Below are positions 54,226-64,000 of a stretch of 64,000 nt of DNA, piece after piece (within the stretch, counting starts at the first letter, position 1; every line of letters begins with the position of its first letter). Source of the DNA: Amylolactobacillus amylophilus DSM 20533 = JCM 1125 (GTDB lineage Bacteria > Bacillota > Bacilli > Lactobacillales > Lactobacillaceae); NCBI RefSeq assembly GCF_001936335.1, contig NZ_CP018888.1, positions 372,001 to 436,000 of the forward strand. The letters are read 5' to 3'. Below the pieces are notes generated by a model that saw only the letters and a list, made by a program, of their open reading frames with translations, was not told the origin of the DNA and did no database searches. The position numbers were made by a program, and so were the translations under genes.

Positions 54226-54649
54226 TAGAATCGCCACCTACTTCCTCGCGTTTTACAAACTTAGTCTTGATTGGCAATTTGTGTGATGCAAGTCTTAATG
54301 CTTCACGTGCGACTTCTTCAGAAACGCCACCAATTTCGAATAAGATCTTTTCTCTTTTAACTGGTGCTACCCAACCTGCTGGTGCACCTTTACCAGAACC
54401 CATACGAACACCAACACCCTTAGCAGTGTATGACTTATGTGGGAAGATTCTAATCCAAACTTTACCACCACGTTTCATATAACGCGTCATAGCAACACGA
54501 GCTGCCTCGATTTGTCTGTTAGTAATCCAATGAGATTCTAATGCTTCTAACCCATATTGACCGAAATCAACATTCTTACCGCCTTTGGCAGCTCCGCGCA
54601 TCTTACCACGGAACTCACGACGGTGTTTTACACGTTTAGGAACTAACAT
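54215..54649 (-). CDS. rplP: 50S ribosomal protein L16
   Basis: 144 residues; [20 protein letters not shown] start. Overlaps rpmC by 11 bases. Confidence 0.97.
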   Translation of the reverse strand: MLVPKRVKHRREFRGKMRGAAKGGKNVDFGQYGLEALESHWITNRQIEAARVAMTRYMKRGGKVWIRIFPHKSYTAKGVGVRMGSGKGAPAGWVAPVKREKILFEIGGVSEEVAREALRLASHKLPIKTKFVKREEVGGDSNEG

Positions 54650-54651
54650 GA

Positions 54652-55335
54652 TTAGTTTCCTCCTTTCACGCTCTTTTTCTGATCAGTACTTGCTGCAACA
54701 TTCTTACGTGCAGGTAAAACTTCACCACGGTAGATCCAAACTTTAATACCAAGTTGGCCATAAGTGGTTCTTGCTTCAACCCAAGCATAGTCGATATCAG
54801 CTCTCAAAGTGTGAAGAGGAACTGTACCTTCTGTATGCCATTCCTTACGCGCAATGTCAGCACCGTTTAAACGACCTGAGATTTGTGTTTTGATACCCTT
54901 TGCTCCCGCACGCATAGTACGTGTAGTTGCTTGTCTTTGTGCACGTCTAAAAGCAATACGAGCTTCTAGTTGACGGGCGATACCTTCACCCACCAATTTA
55001 GCATCAAGATCGGGTTGTTTAACTTCCACGATGTTTACGTGAATTTGTTTGTTAGTTAAGTTGTTAAGTTCTTTTCTCAAACTTTCAACTTCTGATCCAC
55101 CTTTACCAATAACCATACCAGGCTTAGCGGTGTGGATAGAAACGTTGATTTTATTTGCAGCACGTTCAATTTCTACTTGTGATACTGAAGCTTCTGCCAA
55201 CTTAGTTTCGATATACTTTCTTACTTTGATATCTTCAATTAAGTTATCAGCATAATCCTTGTCAGCATACCATTTAGCTTCCCAATCGCGGATTACTCCG
55301 ACACGGAAACCAATTGGGTTAATTTTCTGACCCAT
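54652..55335 (-). CDS. rpsC: 30S ribosomal protein S3
   Basis: 227 residues with a KH domain ([19 protein letters not shown]) and the C-terminal S3 domain. Confidence 0.97.
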   Translation of the reverse strand: MGQKINPIGFRVGVIRDWEAKWYADKDYADNLIEDIKVRKYIETKLAEASVSQVEIERAANKINVSIHTAKPGMVIGKGGSEVESLRKELNNLTNKQIHVNIVEVKQPDLDAKLVGEGIARQLEARIAFRRAQRQATTRTMRAGAKGIKTQISGRLNGADIARKEWHTEGTVPLHTLRADIDYAWVEARTTYGQLGIKVWIYRGEVLPARKNVAASTDQKKSVKGGN

Positions 55336-55347
55336 TGAATAACCCTC

Positions 55348-55698
55348 CTATTCCTTTTCTGAAACTACGACTACGACATGGCTAGTTCTCTTGTTGATTG
55401 GAGAAGCCATTCCTTTGGCACGTGGACGGAATCTCTTAAGAGTTGGTCCTTCGTTGACGTATGCTTCAGATACATAAAGGTTTGCAGACTCTAAATCGTA
55501 ATTGTGTTCTGCGTTAGCAACTGCTGATTTCAAAACTTTTTCAACAATTGGAGATGCTGCTCTTGGAGTAAACTCAAGAATTGCGAATGCTTCTGCAACG
55601 CTCTTGCCACGAATTAAGTCCACAACTAGGCGGGCCTTACGGGCTGCGATGCGAATCGTTCTACCTTCAGCTTTAGCTGATGTAATTTGATCTGCCAT
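55348..55698 (-). CDS. rplV: 50S ribosomal protein L22
   Basis: 116 residues; the beta-hairpin ([19 protein letters not shown]) lines the exit tunnel. No macrolide-resistance insertion is seen. Confidence 0.97.
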   Translation of the reverse strand: MADQITSAKAEGRTIRIAARKARLVVDLIRGKSVAEAFAILEFTPRAASPIVEKVLKSAVANAEHNYDLESANLYVSEAYVNEGPTLKRFRPRAKGMASPINKRTSHVVVVVSEKE

Positions 55699-55715
55699 CA
55701 GATTGTTTCTCCTTT

Positions 55716-55997
55716 CTACTTACCTGTTGTCTTTTTGTCGTTGCCTGAATGACCACGGAAGGTTCTTGTTGGCACGAATTCGCCAAGTTTATGACCAACC
55801 ATATCTTCAGAAATAAATACTGGAACATGTTTTCTGCCATCGTAAACAGCTATTGTAAAACCTACAAATGAAGGGAAAATAGTTGAACGACGAGACCATG
55901 TCTTAATAACTTGCTTCTTTTCTTGATCAGCTTGAGCATCGATCTTCTTCAAAAGATGCGCATCTGCAAATGGACCTTTTTTAATACTACGGCTCAT
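55716..55997 (-). CDS. rpsS: 30S ribosomal protein S19
   Basis: 93 residues; [19 protein letters not shown]. Confidence 0.97.
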   Translation of the reverse strand: MSRSIKKGPFADAHLLKKIDAQADQEKKQVIKTWSRRSTIFPSFVGFTIAVYDGRKHVPVFISEDMVGHKLGEFVPTRTFRGHSGNDKKTTGK

Positions 55998-56023
55998 TTA
56001 TTTGGACCTCCTTTAGTTAACTA

Positions 56024-56857
56024 TTATTTACCCTTACGATGACGAATAACGAGTCTTTCTGACTTAGCCTTCTTATCGCGAGTCTTAACACCCATCGTCT
56101 TCTTACCCCATGGTGACATAGGAGATGGACGACCGATTGGTGCTTTACCTTCACCACCACCATGTGGGTGATCGTTAGGGTTCATGACAGAACCACGAAC
56201 TGTTGGACGAACGCCCATCCAGCGAGTACGGCCAGCTTTACCAATCTTAATTAATTCGTGTTGTTCGTTACCAACGGCACCGATTGTTGCACGGGCTGCA
56301 GATAAAATCATCCGAACTTCACCGGAATTCAAACGGATAAGTGTGTATTTCTCCTCATGACCAAGAACTTGAGCTGAAGTACCAGCAGATCTAATCAATT
56401 GAGCACCCTTACCAGGTTTCATTTCGATGTTGTGAATTGTTGTACCAACGGGGATATTTGCAAGTGGTAATGCGTTACCTACCTTGATATCAGCGTTTGC
56501 ACCAGATTCAAGAACTTGTCCTACTTCAAGGCCCTTAGGGGCCAGGATGTAAGTCTTTACACCATCAGTGTAGTGTAGCAAAGCAATATTTGCTGTTCTA
56601 TTTGGATCGTATTCAATCGTCTTAACGACTGCTTTAACATCGTCTTTGTTACGCTTGAAGTCGATTACACGATACTTTTGCTTATGGCCACCACCACGAT
56701 GTCTAACAGTGATATGACCGTGGGCATTTCTACCCGCTGTTTTGCTTTCTGATTCAAGCAAAGTCTTCTCAGGCTTTGTTGCTGTAATTTCAGCGAAATC
56801 AGATGCAGTCATATTCCGTCGACCGTTGGTCGTTGGCTTATATTTAATAATAGCCAA
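56024..56857 (-). CDS. rplB: 50S ribosomal protein L2
   Basis: 277 residues; [20 protein letters not shown] holds the conserved His near the peptidyl transferase centre. Confidence 0.97.
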   Translation of the reverse strand: MAIIKYKPTTNGRRNMTASDFAEITATKPEKTLLESESKTAGRNAHGHITVRHRGGGHKQKYRVIDFKRNKDDVKAVVKTIEYDPNRTANIALLHYTDGVKTYILAPKGLEVGQVLESGANADIKVGNALPLANIPVGTTIHNIEMKPGKGAQLIRSAGTSAQVLGHEEKYTLIRLNSGEVRMILSAARATIGAVGNEQHELIKIGKAGRTRWMGVRPTVRGSVMNPNDHPHGGGEGKAPIGRPSPMSPWGKKTMGVKTRDKKAKSERLVIRHRKGK

Positions 56858-56879
56858 TTGATTTACCTCCTATTATTTA

Positions 56880-57164
56880 TTAATCTTCAAAGATTTTAAT
56901 TTGTTTAGAATCGCTAGTTAGAGTAACAATAGCTTTTCTACGGCGACGAGTTAAGCCAACGTGTTGACCAACGCGCTTCTTCTTACCGCGAACGTTCATG
57001 ATGTTAACTGATTTAACCTTGACGTCAAAAATTTCTTGAACTGCGTTTTTAACTTGAGTCTTATCGGCATCGGTATGAACGTCGAAAGTGTATTTGCCAT
57101 CTTCCATCAGATTCATTGAATCTTCAGTGATTACTGGCTTTAAAATGATATCACGTGCATTCAT
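56880..57164 (-). CDS. rplW: 50S ribosomal protein L23
   Basis: 94 residues; docking site for SRP and trigger factor. Overlaps the rplD stop by one base. Confidence 0.97.
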   Translation of the reverse strand: MNARDIILKPVITEDSMNLMEDGKYTFDVHTDADKTQVKNAVQEIFDVKVKSVNIMNVRGKKKRVGQHVGLTRRRRKAIVTLTSDSKQIKIFED

Positions 57165-57787
57165 TATGCTAATACCTCCTCAATTTGTTTAACAGCATCT
57201 TGAGTGATGATTAACTTGTCATAGTTGACAACATCTAAAACGTTTAAGCCTTTTGCTGGTAATACCTTAGTGTTAGCTAAGTTACGACCTGATAAAGCAG
57301 CGTTCATGTTGTCGTCTTCGACGATAACAAGTGTCTTTGTGTCAACATTTAAGTTGTTCAATACTGCTGAAAATTCCTTAGTTTTTGGACTTTCGAATGC
57401 TAATTTGTTTAAGACGATTAAACTTTCGTCAAGCACTTTTTGTGAAAGAGCTGACTTGATAGCTAAACGACGGACCTTCTTTGGTAACTTGTAGCTGTAT
57501 GATCTTGGAGTTGGTCCAAAGACGATACCACCACCGCGCCATTGAGGTGAACGGATAGAACCTTGGCGGGCACGACCTGTACCTTTTTGTCTCCAAGGCT
57601 TACGGCCACCACCACGTACAGCAGATCTGTTCTTCACAGCATGTGTACCTTGGCGAAGGGAAGCTCTTTGCATGATTACTGCATCAAACAAGACATTTTC
57701 ATTTGGCTCAACACCGAAAACATCATCGTTCAATGTCATTTCGCCAGCTTCTTTACCTAATTGATCTAAAACTTTAATACTAGCCAT
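57164..57787 (-). CDS. rplD: 50S ribosomal protein L4
   Basis: 207 residues; [19 protein letters not shown] loop reaches the tunnel wall. Confidence 0.97.
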   Translation of the reverse strand: MASIKVLDQLGKEAGEMTLNDDVFGVEPNENVLFDAVIMQRASLRQGTHAVKNRSAVRGGGRKPWRQKGTGRARQGSIRSPQWRGGGIVFGPTPRSYSYKLPKKVRRLAIKSALSQKVLDESLIVLNKLAFESPKTKEFSAVLNNLNVDTKTLVIVEDDNMNAALSGRNLANTKVLPAKGLNVLDVVNYDKLIITQDAVKQIEEVLA

Positions 57788-57801
57788 TGTAGTCCTCCTT
57801 C

Positions 57802-58431
57802 CTATTTAGCAGCTTTAACAGCTGATCTGATTGTGATTAATGAGTTCTTTGCTCCTGGAACATTACCAGAAACCAAAATTACGTTTTTATCGGCAACTAC
57901 CTTAACAACACTAAGGTTTTGGATAGTCACGCGTTTGCCACCCATACGGCCCGGCAATCTCTTACCCTTGAACACACGGTTGATAACAGCACCCATTGAA
58001 CCTGGGATTCTGTGATATCTTGAACCGTGGGTTTCAGGTCCACGTGATTGTCCCCAACGCTTGATGTTACCTTGGAAACCATGACCCTTTGTAGTACCAG
58101 TAACGTCGATTACGTCACCTTCCTTAAATGTGTCAACCGTAACTTCTGAGCCTACTTCATATTCACTAAGCTCAACATTACGAATTTCTCGAACGAAGCG
58201 CTTAGGTGTAGTGTTTGCTTTAGCAGCATGTCCCTTAGCTGGTTTTGTTTGACGAACTTCACGGACGTCTTGGTAACCGAGTTGAACAGCTTCGTAGCCG
58301 TCGCTCTCAACTGTCTTAACTTGAAGAACTACGTTTGGTGTAGCTTCAACAACAGTTACAGGTACCAATGTACCGTCCTCAGTGAAGATTTGCGTCATAC
58401 CAACTTTTTTGCCTAAGATTCCTTTGGTCAT
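57802..58431 (-). CDS. rplC: 50S ribosomal protein L3
   Basis: 209 residues; [19 protein letters not shown] start, [13 protein letters not shown]. Confidence 0.97.
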   Translation of the reverse strand: MTKGILGKKVGMTQIFTEDGTLVPVTVVEATPNVVLQVKTVESDGYEAVQLGYQDVREVRQTKPAKGHAAKANTTPKRFVREIRNVELSEYEVGSEVTVDTFKEGDVIDVTGTTKGHGFQGNIKRWGQSRGPETHGSRYHRIPGSMGAVINRVFKGKRLPGRMGGKRVTIQNLSVVKVVADKNVILVSGNVPGAKNSLITIRSAVKAAK

Positions 58432-58458
58432 GATGTACCTCCATTTTTTATTTGAAAA

Positions 58459-58767
58459 TTATAATTTGATCTCGATGTCAACACCACTTGGTAAGTCTAA
58501 CTTCATCAATGAATCAACAGTTTTAGGTGTTGGGTTCACGATGTCGATAAGACGTTTGTGAGTGCGCATTTCAAATTGTTCACGAGAATCTTTGTGCTTA
58601 TGTGGTGAGCGAAGCACCGTGTAAAGTGTCCGTTCTGTTGGCAAAGGAATTGGACCTGAAATTTCAGCACCAGTTCTTTTTGCTGTTTCCACAATCTTAG
58701 CTGCAGATTGATCGAGAATACCATGTTCGTAAGACTTTAATCTGATACGAATCTTTTGACTTGCCAT
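58459..58767 (-). CDS. rpsJ: 30S ribosomal protein S10
   Basis: 102 residues from the ATG at 58765-58767 (AGGAGG upstream). A longer frame to 58929 is the untranslated leader. First gene of S10 operon. Confidence 0.96.
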   Translation of the reverse strand: MASQKIRIRLKSYEHGILDQSAAKIVETAKRTGAEISGPIPLPTERTLYTVLRSPHKHKDSREQFEMRTHKRLIDIVNPTPKTVDSLMKLDLPSGVDIEIKL

Positions 58768-58930
58768 TTGAAAACCTCCTTCGTTTCTTTTTAAAAGATA
58801 ACTTGCTCGACGAAAGTTACCGGACACCTGCGTGGCAATGCATCCTGGTGTGCCGCAATCTCTCGCGTCAACGCTTTGTCGTTGTGCCGGCTTACTAGGG
58901 CATAGTTCACCCCTCGGTAAAATCAACACT
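58768..58930 (-). promoter_or_regulatory. S10 operon leader, about 160 nt
   Basis: GC-rich structured 5' UTR with paired segments such as GGCACACC and GCCACGC around 58820-58860. A control site for the operon is likely, but its ligand was not identified. Confidence 0.35.
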
Positions 58931-58936
58931 TGTAAT

Positions 58937-58965
58937 ATAATAATGCATTTGAGCCGAATTTACAA
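58937..58965 (-). promoter_or_regulatory. S10 operon promoter
   Basis: Minus strand TTGTAA (58960-58965), 17-nt spacer, TATTAT (58937-58942). Confidence 0.65.
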
Positions 58966-58985
58966 GACTTTTTGCCCTTTTTCAA

Positions 58986-59010
58986 CAAAAAAACTTGGTC
59001 TTTGACCAAG
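58986..59010 (-). terminator. Intrinsic terminator
   Basis: CTTGGTC AAA GACCAAG with T7 on the minus strand, after the broken secreted-protein gene. Confidence 0.8.
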
Positions 59011-59055
59011 CATTCGCGGAGAACCTGTTTGATATCCAATTAGTTTGGTTAATTT

Positions 59056-59817
59056 TTATTTTTCAGCTACCAAATTAGTCATCTGTTCCTCCGCAGAGTT
59101 ATCTTCAAGAATAGACGGTGCATTGGTTGAATGACCTTGGCCGTCACCATGCGATTTTGGCATTTTTTCCCGCTTAAATTTACCACTACTATTTTGTTCG
59201 AAGATACTACTACCAGCGTAAACTGACATATAATATTCTTCATCAATATTATTAGCGCCCCGTGGTGCCCTTGATGCGACTATTGCGTAGGTTTTACCCA
59301 TCTTAGGGAGTGGTGAATATGAATACTTGGCCGTGACAAGTACATTTATTTTTAGTTCTTTCTTTTCTTCCTTAGTTAAACCATCTTTATCTGCAATACT
59401 TTTGAAGAGATCACTTTTCTTGATATTTCCACCTGCAAATAAAATTTTAATATCTCAATTAATGAATGATTGGTCGCCATTCAACACCTGAGTAACATTG
59501 ATTGTAGCCATAGTGTAGGCTGCTGTTGTCACTCCGAGGTAGGGTTTGTCTTCAAGCGCCTTAACCTTACCAACAAATGCCAATTCGCCAGATTCAATTA
59601 ATTCTTGGAAATTATGTGGGATATTTGACTGCAACAATTCGCTGTCAATATTGACTTGCTCGTGATAACTAAATTTCGTCTGTGTCGCTTGTTTTACACC
59701 AGTGTGTTCGGGAGAAGCTTGAATCGAAGTGTTATTTGGGGTCCCATAAAAAAGTGTTAGTGCACCAAGGGTAAATATTACCGAAACACTTATAAAGATA
59801 TTTCTTCTTTTAAACAT
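59056..59817 (-). pseudogene. Secreted/membrane-anchored protein gene interrupted by TGA
   Basis: One frame runs from an ATG (59815-59817, GGAG nine nt upstream) to 59056, with a single in-frame TGA at 59455-59457. Before it: an N-terminal hydrophobic anchor (IFISVSVIFTLGALTLFYG) and FSYHEQVNIDSELL ... INVTQVLNGDQSFIN. After it: FAGGNIKKSDLF and KYSYSPLPKMGKTYAIVASR. Sits between fusA and rpsJ, where tuf or nothing is usual. Family not recognised. A point nonsense mutation is the simplest reading. Confidence 0.65.
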
Positions 59818-60012
59818 ACTTTTGTTCTCCATTCTAATAAAGGTGATTTATACCAGCCAAATCATTAATAGTCGGTCCATTTAATCCACTACCTATATGA
59901 GTTCTCGTTATAGTCGGATAATTAGAATCATCATTAAGCGCCAAAACCAAGACAAATTTATAGGACAATTATACGGATTTTATGATTAAATAGGCAACAC
60001 TTTTGTGAATAA

Positions 60013-60043
60013 AAAAATCACCCTACCTAAGTAGGATGATTTC
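60013..60043 (-). terminator. str operon terminator
   Basis: AAATCATCCTAC / GTAGGGTGATTT stem with T7 on the minus strand, after fusA. Confidence 0.8.
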
Positions 60044-60071
60044 TAATTTATAGACTGTTCGAGATTATCAA

Positions 60072-62171
60072 TTAATCTTCGGCAGGTTTGCCGCCATTTT
60101 TCTTAATGATATCTTCTTGGATAGACTTAGGAACTGGTTCGTAATGATCAAAGACCATTGTGAAAGTACCACGTCCTTGAGTTGCTGAACGCAATGTTGT
60201 TGCGTAGCCAAACATCTCTGATAGAGGCACAAATGAGTTAACGATTTGCGCATTACCACGTGCTTCCATACCCTCAACACGACCACGACGTGCAGTTACT
60301 TGACCCATAACATCACCAAGATATTCTTCAGGGGCAACAACTTCCACCTTCATGATTGGTTCGAGGATTACGGCACCAGCCTTCTTAGCAGCATTCTTCA
60401 ATGCAATAGAAGCGGCAACCTTAAAGGCAGCTTCTGATGAATCGACTTCATGGTAACTACCATCGTATAGCTTAGCCTTAACGTCAATTAATGGATATCC
60501 GGCAAGAACACCATTATCCATTGATTCCTTCAGACCTTGCTCTACAGAAGGAATATATTCACGAGGAACAACACCACCAACGATGGCATTCTCAAACTCG
60601 AAACCTTTTCCTTCTTCATTTGGTGTGAATTCAATCCAAACGTCACCATATTGACCTTTACCACCTGATTGACGCACGAACTTACCTTGTGCTTGTGCAG
60701 GCTTAGTAAATGTTTCACGGTAGGCAACTTGAGGTGCACCAACTTTGGCATCAACCTTAAATTCACGTTTCATCCGGTCAACCATGATGTCCAGATGTAA
60801 TTCACCCATTCCGGCAATCAGAGTTTCACCTGTCTCAGGGTTAGTTTCTGCCTTGAAAGTTGGATCTTCTTCAGCAAGCTTTTGGATGGCAACATCGAGC
60901 TTATCACGGTCTTCTTTTGAGTTAGGCTCGATTGAAACTTGGATAACTGGGTCAGGAATTTCAAGTGATTCCAGAATCAACGGATGATCGACATCAGTCA
61001 ATGAGTCACCAGTTGTCGTGTTCTTCAAACCAATTGCAGCTGCGATATCACCAGAGAAAACTTCAGGAATCTCTTGACGGTGATTTGAGTGCATTTGGAG
61101 CAGACGTCCTACACGTTCACGGTTGTTCTTTGAAACGTTCATCACATATGAACCAGCTTCAAGCGTACCAGTGTAGACACGGATAAATGTTAAACGACCA
61201 ACGAATGGGTCAGTTGCAATCTTGAAGGCAAGAGCTGCGAATGGCTTATCGTCGCCAGCCATCAGATCTTCTTCTTCTTCCGTCTTAGGATCCTTTGCAT
61301 GGTAAGGCTTAACATCAAGTGGTGATGGTAGGTAGTCAATAACCGCATCCATCAACATTTGTACACCCTTATTCTTGAAGGCAGAACCCGCAAGAACTGG
61401 GAAGAACTTCAAAGCAAGAGTAGCACGACGAATTGCGGCTTTCAGTTCAGGAATAGTGATTTCTTCACCTTCCAGATATTTTTCCATCAGGTCATCGTCA
61501 ACGTCAGCAACAGCTTCAACCAGCTCAGAACGACGCTTCTTTGCTTCCTCAAGGTACTGCTCGGGAACTTCAACAGTATCCCATTTTGAACCTAATTCAT
61601 CTTCATCGTAGATATCAGCAACCATCTCAATTAGGTCAATGACACCTTCGAATTGATCTTCAGCACCGATAGGCATTTGGATAGCATGTGCGTTAGCCAT
61701 CAGACGTTCGTGGAGAGTCCCCACCGAATAGTCAAAGTTTGCACCAATCTTATCCATCTTGTTAACGAAAACAAGACGAGGAACACTATAAGTAGTTGCT
61801 TGACGCCAAACGTTTTCAGTTTGGGGTTCAACACCTGATTGTGCATCAAGCACAGTGATTGCGCCATCAAGTACACGGAGCGAACGCTCAACTTCAATCG
61901 TGAAGTCAACGTGTCCTGGGGTGTCGATGATGTTGATTCTGTTACCCTTCCATTGAGCGGTTGTGGCAGCAGATGTGATAGTGATACCACGTTCTTGTTC
62001 TTGTTCCATCCAGTCCATTTGTGAAGCACCATCATGGGTTTCACCAATCTTGTGGATTTTACCAGTATAGTACAAAATACGTTCAGTAGTAGTGGTTTTA
62101 CCGGCATCGATGTGGGCCATGATACCGATATTACGTGTTTTATCTAACGGAAATTCACGTTTATTTGCCAT
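60072..62171 (-). CDS. fusA: Elongation factor G
   Basis: 699 residues; GTPase motifs [25 protein letters not shown]. Drives translocation on the ribosome. tuf does not follow, as in other lactobacilli. Confidence 0.98.
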   Translation of the reverse strand: MANKREFPLDKTRNIGIMAHIDAGKTTTTERILYYTGKIHKIGETHDGASQMDWMEQEQERGITITSAATTAQWKGNRINIIDTPGHVDFTIEVERSLRVLDGAITVLDAQSGVEPQTENVWRQATTYSVPRLVFVNKMDKIGANFDYSVGTLHERLMANAHAIQMPIGAEDQFEGVIDLIEMVADIYDEDELGSKWDTVEVPEQYLEEAKKRRSELVEAVADVDDDLMEKYLEGEEITIPELKAAIRRATLALKFFPVLAGSAFKNKGVQMLMDAVIDYLPSPLDVKPYHAKDPKTEEEEDLMAGDDKPFAALAFKIATDPFVGRLTFIRVYTGTLEAGSYVMNVSKNNRERVGRLLQMHSNHRQEIPEVFSGDIAAAIGLKNTTTGDSLTDVDHPLILESLEIPDPVIQVSIEPNSKEDRDKLDVAIQKLAEEDPTFKAETNPETGETLIAGMGELHLDIMVDRMKREFKVDAKVGAPQVAYRETFTKPAQAQGKFVRQSGGKGQYGDVWIEFTPNEEGKGFEFENAIVGGVVPREYIPSVEQGLKESMDNGVLAGYPLIDVKAKLYDGSYHEVDSSEAAFKVAASIALKNAAKKAGAVILEPIMKVEVVAPEEYLGDVMGQVTARRGRVEGMEARGNAQIVNSFVPLSEMFGYATTLRSATQGRGTFTMVFDHYEPVPKSIQEDIIKKNGGKPAED

Positions 62172-62201
62172 GTACTTATTCTCCTTTCAAAAGAAATTAT
62201 C

Positions 62202-62672
62202 TTACCAGCGGTAATGAGCGAATGCACGGTTAGCTTCAGCCATCCGATGTACATCTTCACGTTTCTTGACTGCTGCACCAGTATTATTAGCAGCATCCAT
62301 AATCTCGTTAGCAAGACGAACATCCATTGTGTGCTCGTTACGAAGTCTTGCATAACTAACAAGCCATCTGAGACCTAATGTAGTTCTTCTTTCTGGACGA
62401 ACTTCGATCGGAATTTGGTAGTTAGAACCACCAATACGGCGAGCCTTAACTTCAAGTACTGGCATGATGTTATTCATTGCTTCTTCGAAAACATCAACAG
62501 GATTCTTACCTGTCTTTTCTTCGATGATTTTGAATGCGTCATACAGAATATAAGAAGCTTTTGCTTTCTTACCATCGTACATCAAGTGGTTTACAAGCTT
62601 TGAAACTAATTTTGAGTTGTAAATTGGATCTGGTAAAATATCTCTCTTTTGAACGTTACCTTTTCTTGGCAT
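62202..62672 (-). CDS. rpsG: 30S ribosomal protein S7
   Basis: 156 residues; [19 protein letters not shown] start. Follows rpsL by 21 nt. Confidence 0.97.
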   Translation of the reverse strand: MPRKGNVQKRDILPDPIYNSKLVSKLVNHLMYDGKKAKASYILYDAFKIIEEKTGKNPVDVFEEAMNNIMPVLEVKARRIGGSNYQIPIEVRPERRTTLGLRWLVSYARLRNEHTMDVRLANEIMDAANNTGAAVKKREDVHRMAEANRAFAHYRW

Positions 62673-62693
62673 TGTCTGATCTCCTTTCTGCTA

Positions 62694-63101
62694 TTAAGCT
62701 TTCTTTGCACCGTACTTAGAACGACCTTGTTTACGACCATCAACACCAGCAGTATCAAGAGCACCACGGATGATATGGTAACGTACACCAGGTAAATCCT
62801 TTACACGTCCACCACGGATTAAGACAACACTATGTTCTTGGAGGTTATGACCGATACCAGGAATATAAGCGGTAACTTCAATCAGATTTGACAAGCGCAC
62901 ACGAGCATACTTACGCAAAGCTGAGTTAGGCTTCTTAGGTGTCATAGTACCGACACGAGTTGCAACACCACGCTTTTGTGGTGCTGGGTTATCTGTTAAT
63001 GTTTTCTTCTTACTGTTGTATCCAAAGTTCAAGGCAGGTGAGTCAGACTTTGAAGTTCTTGACTTACGGCCTTTTCTAACCAATTGATTAATTGTTGGCA
63101 T
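62694..63101 (-). CDS. rpsL: 30S ribosomal protein S12
   Basis: 135 residues from the ATG at 63099-63101 (AGGAGG upstream). [13 protein letters not shown] start; [19 protein letters not shown] carries the usual streptomycin-sensitive Lys (TPKKPNSA). Confidence 0.97.
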   Translation of the reverse strand: MPTINQLVRKGRKSRTSKSDSPALNFGYNSKKKTLTDNPAPQKRGVATRVGTMTPKKPNSALRKYARVRLSNLIEVTAYIPGIGHNLQEHSVVLIRGGRVKDLPGVRYHIIRGALDTAGVDGRKQGRSKYGAKKA

Positions 63102-63188
63102 GAAAGTGATTCCTCCTATTTTTTGTTCACACATCCAGGAGTTTCTTTTTGAGCTCAAGGATGTCCATTGCAATTAAGCACGTCCACT

Positions 63189-63217
63189 AATTTACCACGA
63201 TTTCCACCAATCGTCAA
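63189..63217 (-). promoter_or_regulatory. str operon promoter
   Basis: Minus strand TTGACG (63212-63217), 17-nt spacer, TAAATT (63189-63194). Confidence 0.7.
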
Positions 63218-63272
63218 TATTGAAAAATGAAAAAGACCAGTTTTGACGTATTTATTAAGTGGAGGTTGAAAT

Positions 63273-63986
63273 ATGATTTATATTTACGCATTTATTGGCT
63301 GTTGCATCTCATCGCACGCCGCCGTCGTCTTTGAACGGTTGGAGCGCGCGGAGGACTTCGTTAGCCTGCCATCACGTTGCCAGAACTGCCAGCAGCCTAT
63401 CTCCTGGTTCGACCTAATTCCCATCATCAGCTTCGTTTTATTACGCGGTCGCTGTAGCAATTGTCATGCACAGATTCCAGGCGCGCTTTTTATGACAGAG
63501 CTCTGTGGTGGTTTAATTGGTACTTTATTCTATATCCTTGAACTGCCAATTACAACTCAACTAGGCTATGGCACGCTCCTCTTCTTTGTCGGCATCGCAG
63601 CACTGCAGGACCGGCGTCAGCAAGAGTTTGACTTAAACCTGTTGCTAGCGCCATTAGCAGTTGGGATGGTCCGATTGTTCACTAATCCACCGGACCAGAT
63701 AATCCTATTGTTTGGGACCGTCACCGCACTTGCTCTAGGCTGGCTTGTTTTCAAAAAGCAACTGGGCGTTGGTGACCTACTGGTTTATTTCATCATGGGA
63801 TTGGTTACAGATTTCCCGGTCGCAAATCGGGTGCTTTTGCTGGCATCAGTCATCGTCATCGCGACCAACATCCCATTACTAGTCAAGCCAACTACTAAAC
63901 GAGCTCAGCGTGTTGCTTTCATCCCGGCACTCTTTCATGGCTTAGTCCTTCATCTCATCATTCGGGCAATTATCATCTCTGTCTGA
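63273..63986 (+). CDS. comC: Prepilin peptidase (A24 family)
   Basis: Membrane aspartic protease that trims and methylates type IV-like competence pseudopilins. 237 residues, several transmembrane helices; catalytic Asp in LQDRRQQEFD and in the GxGD motif (LGVGDLLVY); N-terminal four-Cys zinc loop (CQNC ... CSNC). GGAGG before the ATG. Suggests retained competence machinery; a comG operon is not in this window. Confidence 0.9.
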   Translation: MIYIYAFIGCCISSHAAVVFERLERAEDFVSLPSRCQNCQQPISWFDLIPIISFVLLRGRCSNCHAQIPGALFMTELCGGLIGTLFYILELPITTQLGYGTLLFFVGIAALQDRRQQEFDLNLLLAPLAVGMVRLFTNPPDQIILLFGTVTALALGWLVFKKQLGVGDLLVYFIMGLVTDFPVANRVLLLASVIVIATNIPLLVKPTTKRAQRVAFIPALFHGLVLHLIIRAIIISV

Positions 63987-64000
63987 GTAAATAATTACCA

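Noticed and set aside
58768-58929. Extra 54-residue N-terminus of S10
   Set aside because: It has no ribosome binding site, S10 is normally about 102 residues, and the region is a structured leader.
1-64000. CRISPR arrays, rRNA or tRNA genes, intact prophage
   Set aside because: No regular spaced repeats, tRNA-like cloverleafs or phage structural genes were seen.

Overview
The window reads as the chromosome of a low-to-mid GC lactic acid bacterium, most likely Lactobacillaceae. The evidence is pyruvate oxidase of the Lactobacillus type, a B12-dependent class II ribonucleotide reductase, an ECF transporter module next to truA, Zn-type S14 (61 aa), and the Gram-positive str/S10/spc/alpha ribosomal gene order. 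No rRNA, tRNA, CRISPR array or intact transposon was seen.

Layout. 1-5.1 kb: M3 oligopeptidase (cut by the window edge), pyruvate oxidase with a CcpA-type site, small proteins, a CDF metal exporter. 5.1-7.4 kb: a decayed surface-protein locus (HTH regulator remnant plus frameshifted cell-wall protein). 7.5-10.9 kb: XRE/TPR regulator, CorA-type channel, then a lone TrpX-like binding lipoprotein behind a structured leader with a small ORF. 10.9-27.3 kb: housekeeping and stress genes (rarA, nrdJ with a DUF4430 lipoprotein, nucleoside deoxyribosyltransferase, ANT(6)-like enzyme, ogt, padR/DUF1048, two rhodaneses one of which lacks its cysteine, a triple SHOCT-like repeat protein, fhs, a panE-like reductase, LLM oxidoreductase, an FAD protein, a Zn-free rpmG). 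27.4-32.5 kb: a graveyard of broken genes (RIC/ScdA, a MutS2-like protein lacking its P-loop, nucleoside phosphorylase with a stop at codon 5, HxlR, MDR and M20 remnants) around an intact baeRF-like gene.

32.6-34.2 kb: a 1.6 kb AT-rich mini-island inserted at the 3' end of rpsI. It has 20-bp direct repeats, paired GTGACCA motifs inside each end, an integrase C-terminal remnant, and a two-gene cassette resembling a secreted large bacteriocin plus a small membrane (immunity-like) protein. 35.3-41.2 kb: a segment separating rplM-rpsI from truA, bounded by two inverted copies of a roughly 340-bp locus. Each copy looks like a complete, apparently undescribed type I toxin-antitoxin unit: a 35-aa amphipathic peptide, a 9-codon coupled leader ORF, a convergent antisense RNA with its own promoter and terminator, and 5'/3' mRNA complementarity. 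Between them lie a trpXYZ-type ABC transporter, a DUF2798-like membrane protein and a lipoprotein.

41.6-63.1 kb: the essential block, all on the minus strand: rpsL-rpsG-fusA, a broken secreted-protein gene, S10-spc-alpha operons through rplQ, then ecfA1-ecfA2-ecfT-truA. 63.3-64 kb: comC prepilin peptidase on the plus strand.

The strongest candidates for new biology are the duplicated toxin-antitoxin unit, the rpsI mini-island, and the related leader RNAs in front of the two TrpX-like genes.
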